From Mesorhizobium sangaii (lineage in GTDB: Bacteria; Pseudomonadota; Alphaproteobacteria; Rhizobiales; Rhizobiaceae), in the NCBI RefSeq assembly GCF_014207355.1, contig NZ_JACHEF010000002.1:434001-498000 (forward strand): a DNA stretch of 64,000 nt, written 5' to 3'. The stretch's first letter is position 1, and the number at the start of each line of letters is the position of its first letter. Below are positions 17,203 to 26,451 of this stretch, piece by piece. The notes below the pieces were generated by a model. It was not told the DNA's origin. It searched no databases and saw nothing but the letters and a program-made list of their open reading frames with translations. The position numbers were made by a program, and so were the translations under genes.

Positions 17203-17485
17203 TAGATTTGCTTTAACCGCGATGCGGCAAGATCCAAGTCTCGTTTCGCCGTCTGTTGCGTCTTCTTCTGAAAGGCGTGCAGCACATAGACGGCGTCACC
17301 TATGCTTGCGACATAAAGCACCCGGCGTCGTCACGGATACGGATTTCCCGCACGCCGGGGCCTACGTTCGTCATTGGCTTCCAGTCGCTTGGCTCGAGGC
17401 CGAGCTGGACCTTATGCAGCTGGACGCCTGTCTCCTTGCGCGCAAGAGAATCTCCAAGAAACTCCAGGCGCTTCGTCACCGGCAT
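17203..17485 (-). pseudogene. Broken HigB/RelE-type toxin (Gp49-like)
   Basis: The frame from 17485 reads MPVTKRLEFLGDSLARKETG and WKPMTNVGPGVREIRIRDDA, characteristic of phage-Gp49-like RelE/HigB toxins, but stops early at 17300. The rest of the fold is in the next frame: VLYVASIGDAVYVLHAFQKK, then TQQTAKRDLDLAASRL, with its TAG at 17203-17205. About three residues are missing at the junction. Near the start, SLARKETG looks shortened compared with the usual longer helix there. The toxin is therefore probably dead while its antitoxin remains intact. Confidence 0.8.
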
Positions 17486-17617
17486 TGGGCAGCCTTATAT
17501 CAAAACCTGTATAATTGAGCAAGGTGATAGGGAAGGACCGGGTCTAGCAAGACAGAAGTGGCACGAAGGAATGGGGCCAGTTTGCGAGCGCGTCTGCGGG
17601 CGGGACTCAGGCGCCGA

Positions 17618-18040
17618 TCATTCCGCCGCCTCTTCGATCTTTTCCATATCGTCGTCCGACAGGCCGAAATGGTGGCCGATCTCGTGGATCAGCACGTGGG
17701 TGACGATGTCGCCCAGCGTTTCCTCGTTTTCGGCCCAGTAGTCGAGGATGGCGCGGCGGTAGAGCGTGATGCGGTTCGGGCCTTCGCCGGTCTGCGGGTT
17801 CCAGCGCTCGGCGATGCCGCGTCCCTCGAACAGGCCGAGCAGGTCGAAGGGCGTTTCCAGCGACAGGTCGTCCATGATCTCGTCGGTCGGGAACTCGGCG
17901 ATCTGGATGACGATCTCGCCGGTCAGCTTGCGAAAATCCTCCGGCAGATGGGCGTAAGCTTCCAGCGCAAGGAACTCCATTTCCTCCATTGAGGGCGAAA
18001 GTTCGTCGTGCCAGCTGCGGGTCTTGTAGATGCGGGCCAT
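17618..18040 (-). CDS. Zincin-like metallopeptidase family protein
   Basis: A 140-residue protein of the minimal zincin family (formerly DUF1025/MPN_555). The zinc-binding HEIGHHFG motif sits in VLIHEIGHHFGLSDDDMEKI near the C-terminus, preceded by NRITLYRRAILDYWAEN, which is also typical. The start at 18040 gives MARIYKTRSWHDELSPS. Relatives have protease-like folds, but activity is often undemonstrated. It diverges from imuA across a 184-bp gap that holds the SOS promoter. Confidence 0.85.
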   Translation of the reverse strand: MARIYKTRSWHDELSPSMEEMEFLALEAYAHLPEDFRKLTGEIVIQIAEFPTDEIMDDLSLETPFDLLGLFEGRGIAERWNPQTGEGPNRITLYRRAILDYWAENEETLGDIVTHVLIHEIGHHFGLSDDDMEKIEEAAE

Positions 18041-18152
18041 GCTGTGTCCTTTGATCCCGGCATATAGGCTTTCGCACCGCAATCGGCAAATGGCGCGGGC
18101 GGCCAAGCCTCTGACAAGCCCCACGACAGGAATAAATTCCCCATGACTCTGC

Positions 18153-18183
18153 TTGACTCTTGGGGCCCCCTCTGGAATCTATA
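18153..18183 (+). promoter_or_regulatory. Likely promoter of the imuA-imuB-dnaE2 operon
   Basis: TTGACT at 18153-18158 and TCTATA at 18178-18183, with a rather long 19-base spacer, form a plausible sigma-70 promoter just upstream of the SOS box. The assignment rests on base matches and position only. Confidence 0.45.
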
Positions 18184-18185
18184 AG

Positions 18186-18200
18186 GAACATAACAGGAAC
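18186..18200 (+). promoter_or_regulatory. LexA (SOS) box of imuA-imuB-dnaE2
   Basis: GAACATAACAGGAAC exactly fits the alphaproteobacterial LexA operator GAAC-N7-GAAC. It lies 25 bp upstream of the imuA start and just after the likely -10 box, so bound LexA would block transcription until DNA damage. The cassette is a known SOS regulon member, which supports the call. Confidence 0.92.
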
Positions 18201-18224
18201 AATTGTGAGTGGAAGCTGACCGTC

Positions 18225-19244
18225 ATGGCGATGACCGCCGTGGCGCGGGAGACTGTTTTTGCCCTGCGCCGCCAGATCGCGAAGATCGAGGGAACGCTGC
18301 CCGAGCGCCTGCAGGCGCCGGCCGCCGCGGCCCCTGATGCTCGCGTCGACGCCGGTCCCAGCATCGATGTGACGATTGTCCGCCGCGGCGTTGCCGCGGC
18401 GCTGCCGGATGCGTTCCTGCCCACCGGCGTCGAACGGCTCGATGCCGCCCTGAGCGGCGGCCTGCCGAAAGCCGCCTTGAGCGAAATCCATGGCATTGAA
18501 ACCCGCGATGCCGGAGCCGTCGCCGGCTTCGCTCTGTCGCTCACAAGCCTGATCCTCAAGCAGACGCAAGGGCTGCCGGTGCTGTGGATCGGCACATCGG
18601 AGATTTTTCGCGAGGCCGGCTTTCCCTATGCCAGGGGGCTTCATGCCTCGTTCGGCATCGAACCCGAGCAATTGCTGTTTTCCGAGGCGCCAAAACTTGT
18701 CGATGCGCTGTGGGTCGCCGAGGAGGCTGCCCGGATGACGGCGCTCGCCGCCGTCATCCTCGAGATCCGCGGCAATCCGCAGCGGCTCGACCTGACCGCG
18801 ACGCGCCGGCTGCATGCCCGGGCGCAGAGTGCCGGCCGGCCGGTGTTCCTGCTGCGGCAGGCCGCCGAGCCCGAACCGACCGCCGCACCCGTTCGTCTTA
18901 TCGTCGCGTCGGCGCCGGCAGTGCCGCGCGACACCATTGCCGGGCCGCTCGCCGGCTCGATCGGCCGCCCGGCCTTCACCCTCACCATCGGCAAGAGCCG
19001 CACGGCCCTGCCTGGACAATTCACACTGGAGTGGAACCCCGATGAACGCGCATTCGATGAAAGAAGGGGCGAGGAAAGAGCAAAGAATCCTGTCGCTGTG
19101 GTTTCCCTATCTGGCGGTCGAAAGGATCCTGCGGCAGCGTCTGGGGCGGTCCTGGCGTTCCCGCCCATCGGATCACCTGCCGCTGGTGATCAGCCACCGC
19201 AAGGGCAACGCGCAGCGCATCTCGGCCCTCGACGAGCGGGCTGA
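18225..19244 (+). CDS. imuA: ImuA, RecA-like SOS mutagenesis accessory protein
   Basis: A 339-residue SOS-induced protein that works with ImuB and DnaE2 in error-prone translesion synthesis. It has a RecA/SulA-like core: LPTGVERLDAALSGGLPKAA near residue 65, AVAGFALSLTSLILKQ, and PVLWIGTSEIFREAGFPYAR. The start at 18225 gives MAMTAVARETVFALRRQIAK, the expected N-terminus. The frame runs about 200 bp into the imuB gene in another frame; its last 70 or so residues (after [12 protein letters not shown]) are low-complexity and may be a late extension. It follows a clear LexA box. Confidence 0.92.
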   Translation: MAMTAVARETVFALRRQIAKIEGTLPERLQAPAAAAPDARVDAGPSIDVTIVRRGVAAALPDAFLPTGVERLDAALSGGLPKAALSEIHGIETRDAGAVAGFALSLTSLILKQTQGLPVLWIGTSEIFREAGFPYARGLHASFGIEPEQLLFSEAPKLVDALWVAEEAARMTALAAVILEIRGNPQRLDLTATRRLHARAQSAGRPVFLLRQAAEPEPTAAPVRLIVASAPAVPRDTIAGPLAGSIGRPAFTLTIGKSRTALPGQFTLEWNPDERAFDERRGEERAKNPVAVVSLSGGRKDPAAASGAVLAFPPIGSPAAGDQPPQGQRAAHLGPRRAG

Positions 19245-20661
19245 GGCGCTGCACCTGAAGCGCGACATGGGCATCGCCGATGCGCGCGCCATGCATCCGT
19301 CCATCGACATCGTCGAGGCCGACCCGCAGGCCGACCGCCGCCTGCTCGAAGGCCTTGCCGACTGGTGCGACCGCTACACCCCGCTGGTGGCGCTGGACGC
19401 AACGGACGGCCTGTTTCTCGACGTCACCGGCTGCACCCATCTTTTCGGCGGCGAACGCGCCATGCTGGACGACATCCTGTCGCGGTTCTTCCATCAGGGG
19501 TTCGATGTCCGCGCCGGGCTTGCCGCGACACCAGGGGCGGCCTGGGCGGCGGCACGCTTTGCCAGTGACCGCATCGTCGCCGGCGGCGAGGAGGAGGCGC
19601 TGCTCGCACCCTTGCCGTTGGCGGCCCTGCGCATCGAGCCGGCGACCCGCACCAGCCTGGAGAGCGTCGGCCTGCGCACGGCGGGCGCCGTCATGGCGGC
19701 ACCGCGCGCGCCGCTTGCCCGCCGCTTCGGCGCCTCGCTGCTTTTGCGCCTCGACCAGGCGCTTGGCCGTCTCGACGAAGCGGTGTCGCCGCGCCTTCCC
19801 GTCGCACCGCTTTCGGTCGAACGTCATCTCAGCGAGCCCGTCACCCTGACAGAGGATATCGAACGGCTGGTGGGCATGCTGGCGGCGGCATTGAAGATCG
19901 ACCTCGAGCGCCGTGGCGAGGGCGCCAGGATGCTGGCGCTGCTTTTGTTTCGCGTCGACGGCGCCGTCAGCCGCATCGCCATCGGCACCTCGCGGCCCAT
20001 GCGCGAACCCCAGCTGATCCAGAAATTGTTCCACGAACGGCTGGCCGCGCTCGAACAGGATATCGATGCCGGCTATGGCTTCGATCTGGTGCGGCTTTCG
20101 GTGCTGACGGCCGCCGCCTTCGACACGCAGCAGGCCGATCTTGCCGGCGAAGTGACCGACGACGGCGCCGATATCGCGCTGTTCGCCGACCGCATCCGCG
20201 CCCGGCTCGGCGACGGCGCGGTCCTGCAACCGGTCACTGTGGAAAGCCATCTGCCGGAGCGCGCCGTCGCCACGATCCCCTTCACCGAGGCCCCGCGTCG
20301 GACCACGCCGCCGAAGAAGCCGGACCGGATGCAGGCGCCGATGACCATCTTCCCGCCGGAACGGCCGATCCGGCTGTTCCGCTCGCCCGAACCCATCGAG
20401 GTGCCGGCCACCGAAATGCCGGAGGGCCCACCGTTGAACTTCCGCTGGCGGCGCGCGCTCTACCGGGTGATGCGCGCCGAGGGGCCGGAACGCATCGCGG
20501 CGGAATGGTGGCGCGAGGCCGCGAGCGACGAGGCGGCATCGACGCGCGACTATTACCGCATCGAGGATGCCGACGGCCGCCGCTACTGGCTCTACCGGCA
20601 AGGCCTCTATGGTGGCTCGCAAGTGCCGCCGCGCTGGTTCCTGCATGGGGTCTTCGCATGA
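19042..20661 (+). CDS. imuB: ImuB, catalytically inactive Y-family polymerase homologue
   Basis: A 539-residue Y-family-like protein that bridges ImuA, DnaE2 and the beta clamp in the SOS mutasome. The palm begins [18 protein letters not shown], and the region around [20 protein letters not shown] stands where true Y-polymerases carry paired catalytic acids; the usual S-x-D-E is absent, as is normal for ImuB. The C-terminal part has [20 protein letters not shown] and [19 protein letters not shown]. The ATG at 19042 follows GGAG and is used; 19057 is an alternative. The gene overlaps imuA by about 203 bp, and its stop overlaps the dnaE2 start (ATGA). Confidence 0.93.
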   Translation: MNAHSMKEGARKEQRILSLWFPYLAVERILRQRLGRSWRSRPSDHLPLVISHRKGNAQRISALDERAEALHLKRDMGIADARAMHPSIDIVEADPQADRRLLEGLADWCDRYTPLVALDATDGLFLDVTGCTHLFGGERAMLDDILSRFFHQGFDVRAGLAATPGAAWAAARFASDRIVAGGEEEALLAPLPLAALRIEPATRTSLESVGLRTAGAVMAAPRAPLARRFGASLLLRLDQALGRLDEAVSPRLPVAPLSVERHLSEPVTLTEDIERLVGMLAAALKIDLERRGEGARMLALLLFRVDGAVSRIAIGTSRPMREPQLIQKLFHERLAALEQDIDAGYGFDLVRLSVLTAAAFDTQQADLAGEVTDDGADIALFADRIRARLGDGAVLQPVTVESHLPERAVATIPFTEAPRRTTPPKKPDRMQAPMTIFPPERPIRLFRSPEPIEVPATEMPEGPPLNFRWRRALYRVMRAEGPERIAAEWWREAASDEAASTRDYYRIEDADGRRYWLYRQGLYGGSQVPPRWFLHGVFA

Positions 20662-23600
20662 ATGCGCTGACCGTCATTCCCTATGCCGAATTCGGCATCC
20701 AGTCGAACTTCTCCTTCCTGCGCGGCGCCTCCAAGCCGGAGGAACTGGTGGTCGCCGCCAAGCTTTTCGGCTTTTCCGCGATCGGACTTGCCGACCGCAA
20801 CACAGTGGCCGGCGTGGTGCGCGCCTGGCAGCAGGCCAAGGTCGAGACGCTCTCCTACCATCCCGGCTGCCGGCTGGTTTTTGGTGACGGCACCCCCGAC
20901 ATTCTCGCCTATCCGCAGGACCGCAAGGGCTGGGGGCATCTCTGCCGCATGCTGACGCAAGCCAATCTGCGCGACGAGAACGAAAAGGGCGCCACCCTTC
21001 TCCAGCGCGAGGACTTGCTTGAATGGGGGGACCTGATGTCGCTGGCGATCCTGCCCGATCTGATGGCGGGGGCGGAAGACAGTCTCGCCTTGCTTTGTCA
21101 GCTCAAGGAACGTTTCGGAAGAAATCTCCGCCTGGCCGTTTCGCCGGACTATGCGGGCAATGACCGTTTCCGGATCGAGCAGGCAGCGGCGTTTGCCGAG
21201 AATGCCGGGATCCCGCTGATGGCGACCAACGACGTTCTCTATCACACGGCCGAACGGCGTCCGCTGCAGGACGTGCTGACCGCGATCCGCCTCAACACGC
21301 CCGTCGCCGAGGTCGGGCTACAGCTGGCCGCCAATGCCGAGCGCCATCTGAAGCCGCCGATGGAGATGGCGCGCCTGTTCCGCAGGCATCCGCAGGCGCT
21401 GGCCGAGACCTTGCGCTTTGCGCAGGAGCTGACCTTCTCGCTCAGCGACCTCCAGTACAACTACCCCGACGAGCCGACGGAGTCCGGTCTCGGGCCGCAG
21501 GCAGAGCTGGAGCGGCTGGCGCGGGAGGGGGCGGCCGACCGTTATCCGGCGGGGGTGCCTGCGTCCGTGACCACGCGCATAGCGGAAGAGCTCGCTCTGA
21601 TCGAGCGGCTGAACTACGCCCGCTACTTCCTGACGGTCTACGACATCGTCAAGTTCGCCCGCAACCAGGACATCCTCTGCCAGGGGCGCGGTTCGGCCGC
21701 CAATTCGATCGTCTGCTTCTGCATCGGCATCACCGAAGTCGGGCCGGACAAGATCGACACGCTGTTCGAACGCTTCATTTCCGAGGAGAGGAACGAGCCG
21801 CCGGATATCGACGTCGACTTCGAGCATGAGCGACGCGAAGAGGTGATGCAGTACATCTATACGAAATACAGCGCCAAGCGCACGGCACTCGCCGCCGCCG
21901 TCATCAGCTATCGCGGGCGCTCGGCGTTGCGCGAAGTGGCGAAGGCAATGGGCCTCTCCGAGGATGTCAGAAGCGCATTGTCGAGCACGATCTGGGGCTG
22001 GTCGACCTCGGAACTTGGCGAGAAGGAAGCCCACGCTGGCGGCATCAACCGCGCCGACCCGCTGGCAAGACTGGTGATTGAGCGCTCCAACGAGATCATG
22101 GGCTTTCCCCGTCATTTGTCGCAGCATGTCGGCGGCTTCGTCATCACCAGGGACCGGCTCGACGAGATCGTCCCCATCGTCAAGACGGCGATGGACCAGC
22201 GCAAGATGGTCGAATGGGACAAGGACGATCTCGACGCGGTGAAGATCCTGAAAGTGGATGTGCTGGCGCTCGGCATGCTGACCTGCCTGCAGCGTGCCTT
22301 CGCCCTGCTAACGGATCACTACCCAAACGCGCGGGATGACTATGGCCGGCCTTATGTGCTGGCCACCCTGCCGCCGGAAGATAGGCAGGTCTATAAAATG
22401 ATATGCCGCGCCGACACTCTCGGCGTCTTTCAGATCGAATCGCGCGCGCAGATGTCGATGCTGCCGCGTCTCAAGCCAGAAAATTTTTACGATCTCGTGA
22501 TCGAGGTGGCGATCGTGCGGCCGGGCCCGATCCAGGGCGACATGGTTCACCCTTACCTGCGCCGACGGCAAGGCAAGGAAAAGGCCGAGTATCAAAAACC
22601 AGAGCTGGAGGCGATCCTCAGCAAGACACTTGGTGTGCCCCTGTTTCAGGAACAGGCGATGAAGATCGCCATCGTCGCGGGTGGTTTCAAGCCGGGGGAG
22701 GCCGACGAGCTACGCCGCGCCATGGCCACCTTCAAGCGCACCGGCACCATCGGCAATTACCGCCAGCGCATGATCGACGGCATGATTGGCAAGGGATACA
22801 CGAAGGACTTCGCCGAGCGCTGCTTCAAGCAGATCGAGGGTTTTGGCGAATACGGCTTTCCCGAAAGCCACGCCGCGTCCTTCGCCCTGCTCGTCTATGC
22901 CTCCTGCTGGTTCAAGACCTTTTATCCCGACGTGTTCTGCGCCGCGATCCTGAATTCGCAGCCGATGGGGTTTTACCAGCCGGCCCAGCTCGTCCGCGAC
23001 GCGCGCGACCATGGCGTCGACATCCGCAACGTCGACGTCAATTTCTCCGCCTGGGACTGCACGCTGGAGGAAGCATCTTTCGATCCGGCCCGCATCCTCC
23101 CGCGCCATGCCGAAATGCGTGGTGTCATCCAGACGGATCATGCGCTGCGGCTCGGCTTCCGCCAGATCAAGGGCCTTTCCAAGGAGCGCATGGAGGCTTT
23201 CGTCAAGCGGCGCGGTGACGGCTACGAGTCGGTCAGGGATGTCTGGCTGCGCTCCGGCCTCGATGTCGACGAGATCGAAAAGCTGGCGCAGGCCGACGCC
23301 TTCCGTTCGCTTGGCCTCGATCGTCGTGAAGCCTTGTGGGCGGTGCGCGCTCTCGACGGCAAGAGTGCCGCTGAAAAGCTGCCGCTGTTCGACCAGCCGG
23401 CGATCCGCCTGCGCGAGCTCGAGCCCGAGACGAAGCTGCCGAAAATGCCGCTCGGCGAGCATGTCATCCATGACTACCGTTCGCTCGGCCTGTCATTGAA
23501 GGCGCATCCGGTCGCCTTCCTGCGCGAGCGGCTCGACCGGGCCGGCGTCACGCCCAATGCCGGATTGCCATCCGTGCGCGATGGCAGGCGTGTCTCCGTC

Positions 23601-24005
23601 GCCGGCCTCGTGCTGGTGCGGCAGCGCCCCGGCAAGGGCAACGCGATCTTCCTGACGCTGGAGGACGACAAGGCCGTCGCCAACATCATCATCTGGCAGA
23701 GAACCTTCGACCGCTACCGACCCGTCATCATGGGCGCCAGGTTCGTCCGCGTCACCGGCAAATTGCAGTCGGAATCGGATGTCATCCATATCGTCGCCGA
23801 GAAGATCGAGGATTTGACGCCCTGGCTAACCGTGCTCCTGGAGAAGGTCAGCCAGGCCAGCCTGCCGAGCGCCGGCCCTGCGGACCACCCCGTCAGCGGT
23901 CCGGATCGCAGCCCCGGGCCACGCAACGCGGCGATCGGACCGGACCTCGCAACGCTCTCGGAAGAGGCGGAAAGTGTCATGCCCAAGGGACGCAATTTTC
24001 AGTAG
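20658..24005 (+). CDS. dnaE2: Error-prone DNA polymerase DnaE2
   Basis: A 1115-residue C-family polymerase used for damage-induced mutagenesis. The N-terminal PHP domain starts [20 protein letters not shown]. The palm carries [17 protein letters not shown] with the catalytic aspartates, near one third of the protein, then [17 protein letters not shown] and the thumb/fingers motifs [22 protein letters not shown]-terminal OB fold reads [20 protein letters not shown]. The ATG at 20658 overlaps the imuB stop, so translation is coupled. It is in the LexA-controlled operon. Length is normal for DnaE2. Confidence 0.96.
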   Translation: MNALTVIPYAEFGIQSNFSFLRGASKPEELVVAAKLFGFSAIGLADRNTVAGVVRAWQQAKVETLSYHPGCRLVFGDGTPDILAYPQDRKGWGHLCRMLTQANLRDENEKGATLLQREDLLEWGDLMSLAILPDLMAGAEDSLALLCQLKERFGRNLRLAVSPDYAGNDRFRIEQAAAFAENAGIPLMATNDVLYHTAERRPLQDVLTAIRLNTPVAEVGLQLAANAERHLKPPMEMARLFRRHPQALAETLRFAQELTFSLSDLQYNYPDEPTESGLGPQAELERLAREGAADRYPAGVPASVTTRIAEELALIERLNYARYFLTVYDIVKFARNQDILCQGRGSAANSIVCFCIGITEVGPDKIDTLFERFISEERNEPPDIDVDFEHERREEVMQYIYTKYSAKRTALAAAVISYRGRSALREVAKAMGLSEDVRSALSSTIWGWSTSELGEKEAHAGGINRADPLARLVIERSNEIMGFPRHLSQHVGGFVITRDRLDEIVPIVKTAMDQRKMVEWDKDDLDAVKILKVDVLALGMLTCLQRAFALLTDHYPNARDDYGRPYVLATLPPEDRQVYKMICRADTLGVFQIESRAQMSMLPRLKPENFYDLVIEVAIVRPGPIQGDMVHPYLRRRQGKEKAEYQKPELEAILSKTLGVPLFQEQAMKIAIVAGGFKPGEADELRRAMATFKRTGTIGNYRQRMIDGMIGKGYTKDFAERCFKQIEGFGEYGFPESHAASFALLVYASCWFKTFYPDVFCAAILNSQPMGFYQPAQLVRDARDHGVDIRNVDVNFSAWDCTLEEASFDPARILPRHAEMRGVIQTDHALRLGFRQIKGLSKERMEAFVKRRGDGYESVRDVWLRSGLDVDEIEKLAQADAFRSLGLDRREALWAVRALDGKSAAEKLPLFDQPAIRLRELEPETKLPKMPLGEHVIHDYRSLGLSLKAHPVAFLRERLDRAGVTPNAGLPSVRDGRRVSVAGLVLVRQRPGKGNAIFLTLEDDKAVANIIIWQRTFDRYRPVIMGARFVRVTGKLQSESDVIHIVAEKIEDLTPWLTVLLEKVSQASLPSAGPADHPVSGPDRSPGPRNAAIGPDLATLSEEAESVMPKGRNFQ

Positions 24006-24047
24006 TGCAGGGGGGCGAACGCGGAGCGGAACGCCGGCGATCCTTCG

Positions 24048-24203
24048 CGCCCCCCTCTGTCCTGCCGGACATCTCCCGCTCAAGGGGGGAGATTGAGCGC
24101 TCAGCCGATTTCGCCAATCACCGTCGCCGCAAAGCGAGTGGAGCGCTTAAGCTGCCGATCTCCCCCCTTGAGCGGGAGATGCCCGGCAGGGCAGAGGGGG
24201 GCG
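24048..24203. repeat. Family B palindromic element (copy B2)
   Basis: A 156-bp element built like copy B1: the left arm CGCCCCCCTCTGTCCTGCCG continues ACATCTCCCGCTCAAGGGGG; the right arm CCCCCTTGAGCGGGAGATG continues CCCGGCAGGGCAGAGGGGG. The centre differs from B1 but again holds an inverted pair (GAGCGCT and AGCGCTT-like). It lies between the convergent dnaE2 and Trm112-like genes, where it could act as a bidirectional terminator. Confidence 0.85.
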
Positions 24204-24236
24204 TTGTCCCGCAGCCGCTGACAATCTCGCCACCCT

Positions 24237-24479
24237 TCAAGACGGCCCGCTCAAACGCGGCGGCGACAACACATCCTCGACGGAGAGCGTCCGCGCTTCC
24301 GAAGGCAGCATGATCGGGATGCCGTCGCGCACCGGATAGGCGAGCTTGGCGACCCGGGAGATCAGTTCGCCACGCTCCGGATCCCAGGTCAGCGGCCCCT
24401 TGGTCAGCGGGCAGGCCAGCAGCTCCAGCAGCTTGGGGTCGACATTGACCTTCTTCCCGTCACGCCCATCCGCCGCCAT
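24237..24479 (-). CDS. Trm112-family protein
   Basis: An 80-residue protein of the Trm112/YcaR family. It has [18 protein letters not shown] near residue 12-30 and [20 protein letters not shown], the standard C-terminal segment. Eukaryotic Trm112 activates methyltransferases; bacterial members have no settled role. Only one cysteine of the usual zinc-binding set is seen (LACPLT), so metal binding is doubtful, as in many bacterial members. The gene follows the LON-domain gene on the same strand, with a family A repeat between. Confidence 0.88.
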   Translation of the reverse strand: MAADGRDGKKVNVDPKLLELLACPLTKGPLTWDPERGELISRVAKLAYPVRDGIPIMLPSEARTLSVEDVLSPPRLSGPS

Positions 24480-24517
24480 CGTGTCCTCTTCTTAAGTGTC
24501 GGGTCAGTGTCGGGCCC

Positions 24518-24596
24518 AAGATGTGTCGAGAGCAAGGTCAGGCCGCCAGCGCAGGAAACTTGTCGTCTGCAGCCCGGCTGAATATCGACGCATCTT
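24518..24596. repeat. Family A palindromic repeat, diverged (copy A3)
   Basis: A 79-bp element. The left end AAGATGTGTCGAGAGCAAGG and the right end (complement of AAGATGCGTCGATATTCAG) pair imperfectly, with GTCAGGCCG inside as in A1 and A2, and GTCTGCAGCCCGG where those have TTTGCAGGCCGG. The right end overlaps the TAA stop codon of the minus-strand LON-domain gene (24595-24597). It is the most diverged of the three copies. Confidence 0.7.
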
Positions 24597-25266
24597 ACTG
24601 CAAGCTCGAACCAAAATCCTCGTTCTCGCGTGCCAGCGCCATTTCGGTGATGGCGATCAGCGTTTCGGCCCGTGTCTTCAAATCCGCCGCTTCGAGCAGC
24701 GCCTGTTTCTCGGCCGGCCCATAGGGCGCCATCATCGACAGCGCGTTGACCAGCATGGCATTTTCGGCCCGGCTGACGCTTTCCCAGTCGGCCTCGAGGT
24801 CGTTGGCCTGCAGATAGGCGCGAAACGCCTTGAGCAGCGACGGCCGGTCGATCTCGTTCGCCGCCTGGTCCTCGTCGAGATCGGCCAGGAAGGGCGCCAG
24901 CTTGCACTGGCGAAACGGCGTCTTGACCGTCAGCTCGTGAGCAACGCGGAACCGGCACACGCCCTGCAGCGAAATCAGGTAGCGGCCGTCGCCGGTTTCA
25001 GAAAAGGCGATGATCCGTCCGGCGCAGCCGACATTGCAGAGCTCCGGCTCGCCGTCGTCGCGCAAGGCGCCGTCGAGGCTGGGCTGGATGATGCCGATGA
25101 GCCGCGAGCCCGCGATGGCCTCGTCCACCATCTGCAGATAGCGCGGCTCGAAGACGTTGAGCGGCATGCGGCCGCCCGGCAGCAAAAGCGCACCCTCGAG
25201 CGGAAAGATCGGGATCGTCGACGGCAAATTCTTGGCGAGCCGGTAATGCGCGTTTCCCGCTTGCAC
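24595..25266 (-). CDS. LON peptidase substrate-binding domain protein
   Basis: A 223-residue stand-alone LON N-domain protein, lacking ATPase and protease domains. Typical segments are IPIFPLEGALLLPGGRMPLN, VFEPRYLQMVDEAIAGSRLI, GCAGRIIAFSETGDGRYLIS and LQGVCRFRV. A GTG start at 25266 is chosen because GGAGGAAT lies a few bases upstream and it matches the usual N-terminus. The CnoX-like gene lies 106 bp upstream in the same direction. Function in bacteria is not established; substrate recruitment for proteolysis is a common suggestion. Confidence 0.87.
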   Translation of the reverse strand: MQAGNAHYRLAKNLPSTIPIFPLEGALLLPGGRMPLNVFEPRYLQMVDEAIAGSRLIGIIQPSLDGALRDDGEPELCNVGCAGRIIAFSETGDGRYLISLQGVCRFRVAHELTVKTPFRQCKLAPFLADLDEDQAANEIDRPSLLKAFRAYLQANDLEADWESVSRAENAMLVNALSMMAPYGPAEKQALLEAADLKTRAETLIAITEMALARENEDFGSSLQ

Positions 25267-25372
25267 CTCATTCCTCCGATCGCTTCCACACTGAAGCGCT
25301 GACCTGACCTCTGGTAATCTGGCGCGATGGCCGTCGGCCGCAAGCCCGTACGGCCAACAATCGGTAACCGGC

Positions 25373-26374
25373 TCAGGAAAACAGCAGCGACGACAATTTG
25401 CGCCGCGCCGCAAGTGTCGCCTCGTCGGTCATGCCCCAGGCCTCGAACAACTGCAGCAATTGCGTCTTGGCGCCGTCCTCGTTCCAGGCGCGGTCGGCCT
25501 TTATGATGGCCAGCAGGTTGTCGGCCGCCGCCGTGCGATCGCCATTGGCGTTCTGGATCATGGCCAGATCGAAACGCGCCTGATGATCGCCGGGGTTCTC
25601 GGCCAGGCGCCGCTCGAACTCGGCCGGGTTGCCAAGCGCTGCCGCTTGCGCCGCCAACGACATCTTGGCGCGCAGGGCGGCCAGCGGCGGCGCATCCTTC
25701 TTGGCCTCAGGCGCGGTTGCCAGCAACGCTTCGGCACCCTCGATGTCACCGGCCTCGAACAACAGCTCGCCCAGCCCGCCAATCGCCTCGACCGTCTCCG
25801 GCGCCTGCGCCAGGATGGCGTCGTAGATGTCGGCCGCCGTCTGCATGTCGCCGGCCTCGCGCGCCTCGGCTGCCGCGGCCAGGGCCTCGGCCACCGGCGG
25901 CGCACCATTGCCCTTGCCGCCGACCTTGGTGATGAATTCGGCGATCTGGCTCTCCGGGATCGCGCCCATGAAGCCATCGACCGGCTGGCCGTCCTTGAAG
26001 GCGATGACCGCCGGGATCGACTGGATGCCGAGCTGGCCGGCGATCGAGGGATGGTCGTCGATGTTCATCTTGACCAGCTTGACCCTGCCGCCGGCGGCCT
26101 TGACGGCCTTCTCCAGCTGCGGCGTCAGCTGCTTGCATGGCCCGCACCACGGTGCCCAGAAATCGACCAGCACCGGCTGGCGGCGCGATTCCTGGATGAC
26201 GTCGGCGGCAAAGGCGGCGGTCGTCGTGTCCTTGATGACATCGGTGGCCCCTGGGGCGGCAGCCGGTGGCGCCTCGCCAAGCGCGGCTTTCGCGCGCGGA
26301 GCCTCGGTTCCACCATACTGCACGGTGGTGGAATATTGGCCGCCATGGCTGCCAAACGGATTGTTGTCGCTCAT
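25373..26374 (-). CDS. CnoX-like thioredoxin-TPR chaperedoxin
   Basis: A 333-residue protein with an unstructured N-terminus, a thioredoxin domain at about residues 45-155 and TPR-like helices to the end. The redox motif is CGPC in VLVDFWAPWCGPCKQL, and the cis-proline loop is QSIPAVIAFKDG. CnoX proteins protect substrates from oxidation and pass them to GroEL; alphaproteobacterial forms keep the CxxC pair. The C-terminal half has repeated helices such as EAGDMQTAADIYDAILAQAP. The start at 26374 follows AGGGTAGAGAG. Function is by family resemblance. Confidence 0.9.
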   Translation of the reverse strand: MSDNNPFGSHGGQYSTTVQYGGTEAPRAKAALGEAPPAAAPGATDVIKDTTTAAFAADVIQESRRQPVLVDFWAPWCGPCKQLTPQLEKAVKAAGGRVKLVKMNIDDHPSIAGQLGIQSIPAVIAFKDGQPVDGFMGAIPESQIAEFITKVGGKGNGAPPVAEALAAAAEAREAGDMQTAADIYDAILAQAPETVEAIGGLGELLFEAGDIEGAEALLATAPEAKKDAPPLAALRAKMSLAAQAAALGNPAEFERRLAENPGDHQARFDLAMIQNANGDRTAAADNLLAIIKADRAWNEDGAKTQLLQLFEAWGMTDEATLAARRKLSSLLFS

Positions 26375-26451
26375 CTCTCTACCCTTCCGTGGCGCGGCCG
26401 CCGGCGGCCAGGCGCTTTCAGACAATCTGACTTAAGCCATCCATGTGGCGA

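Noticed and set aside
19021..20646. Minus-strand open frame of 541 codons
   Set aside because: Antisense shadow of imuB; no motif, low-complexity composition.
25267..25372. Possible fourth family A repeat (CTGACCTGACC)
   Set aside because: Only a short partial match; the inverted ends are absent and the segment is upstream, not downstream, of a gene.
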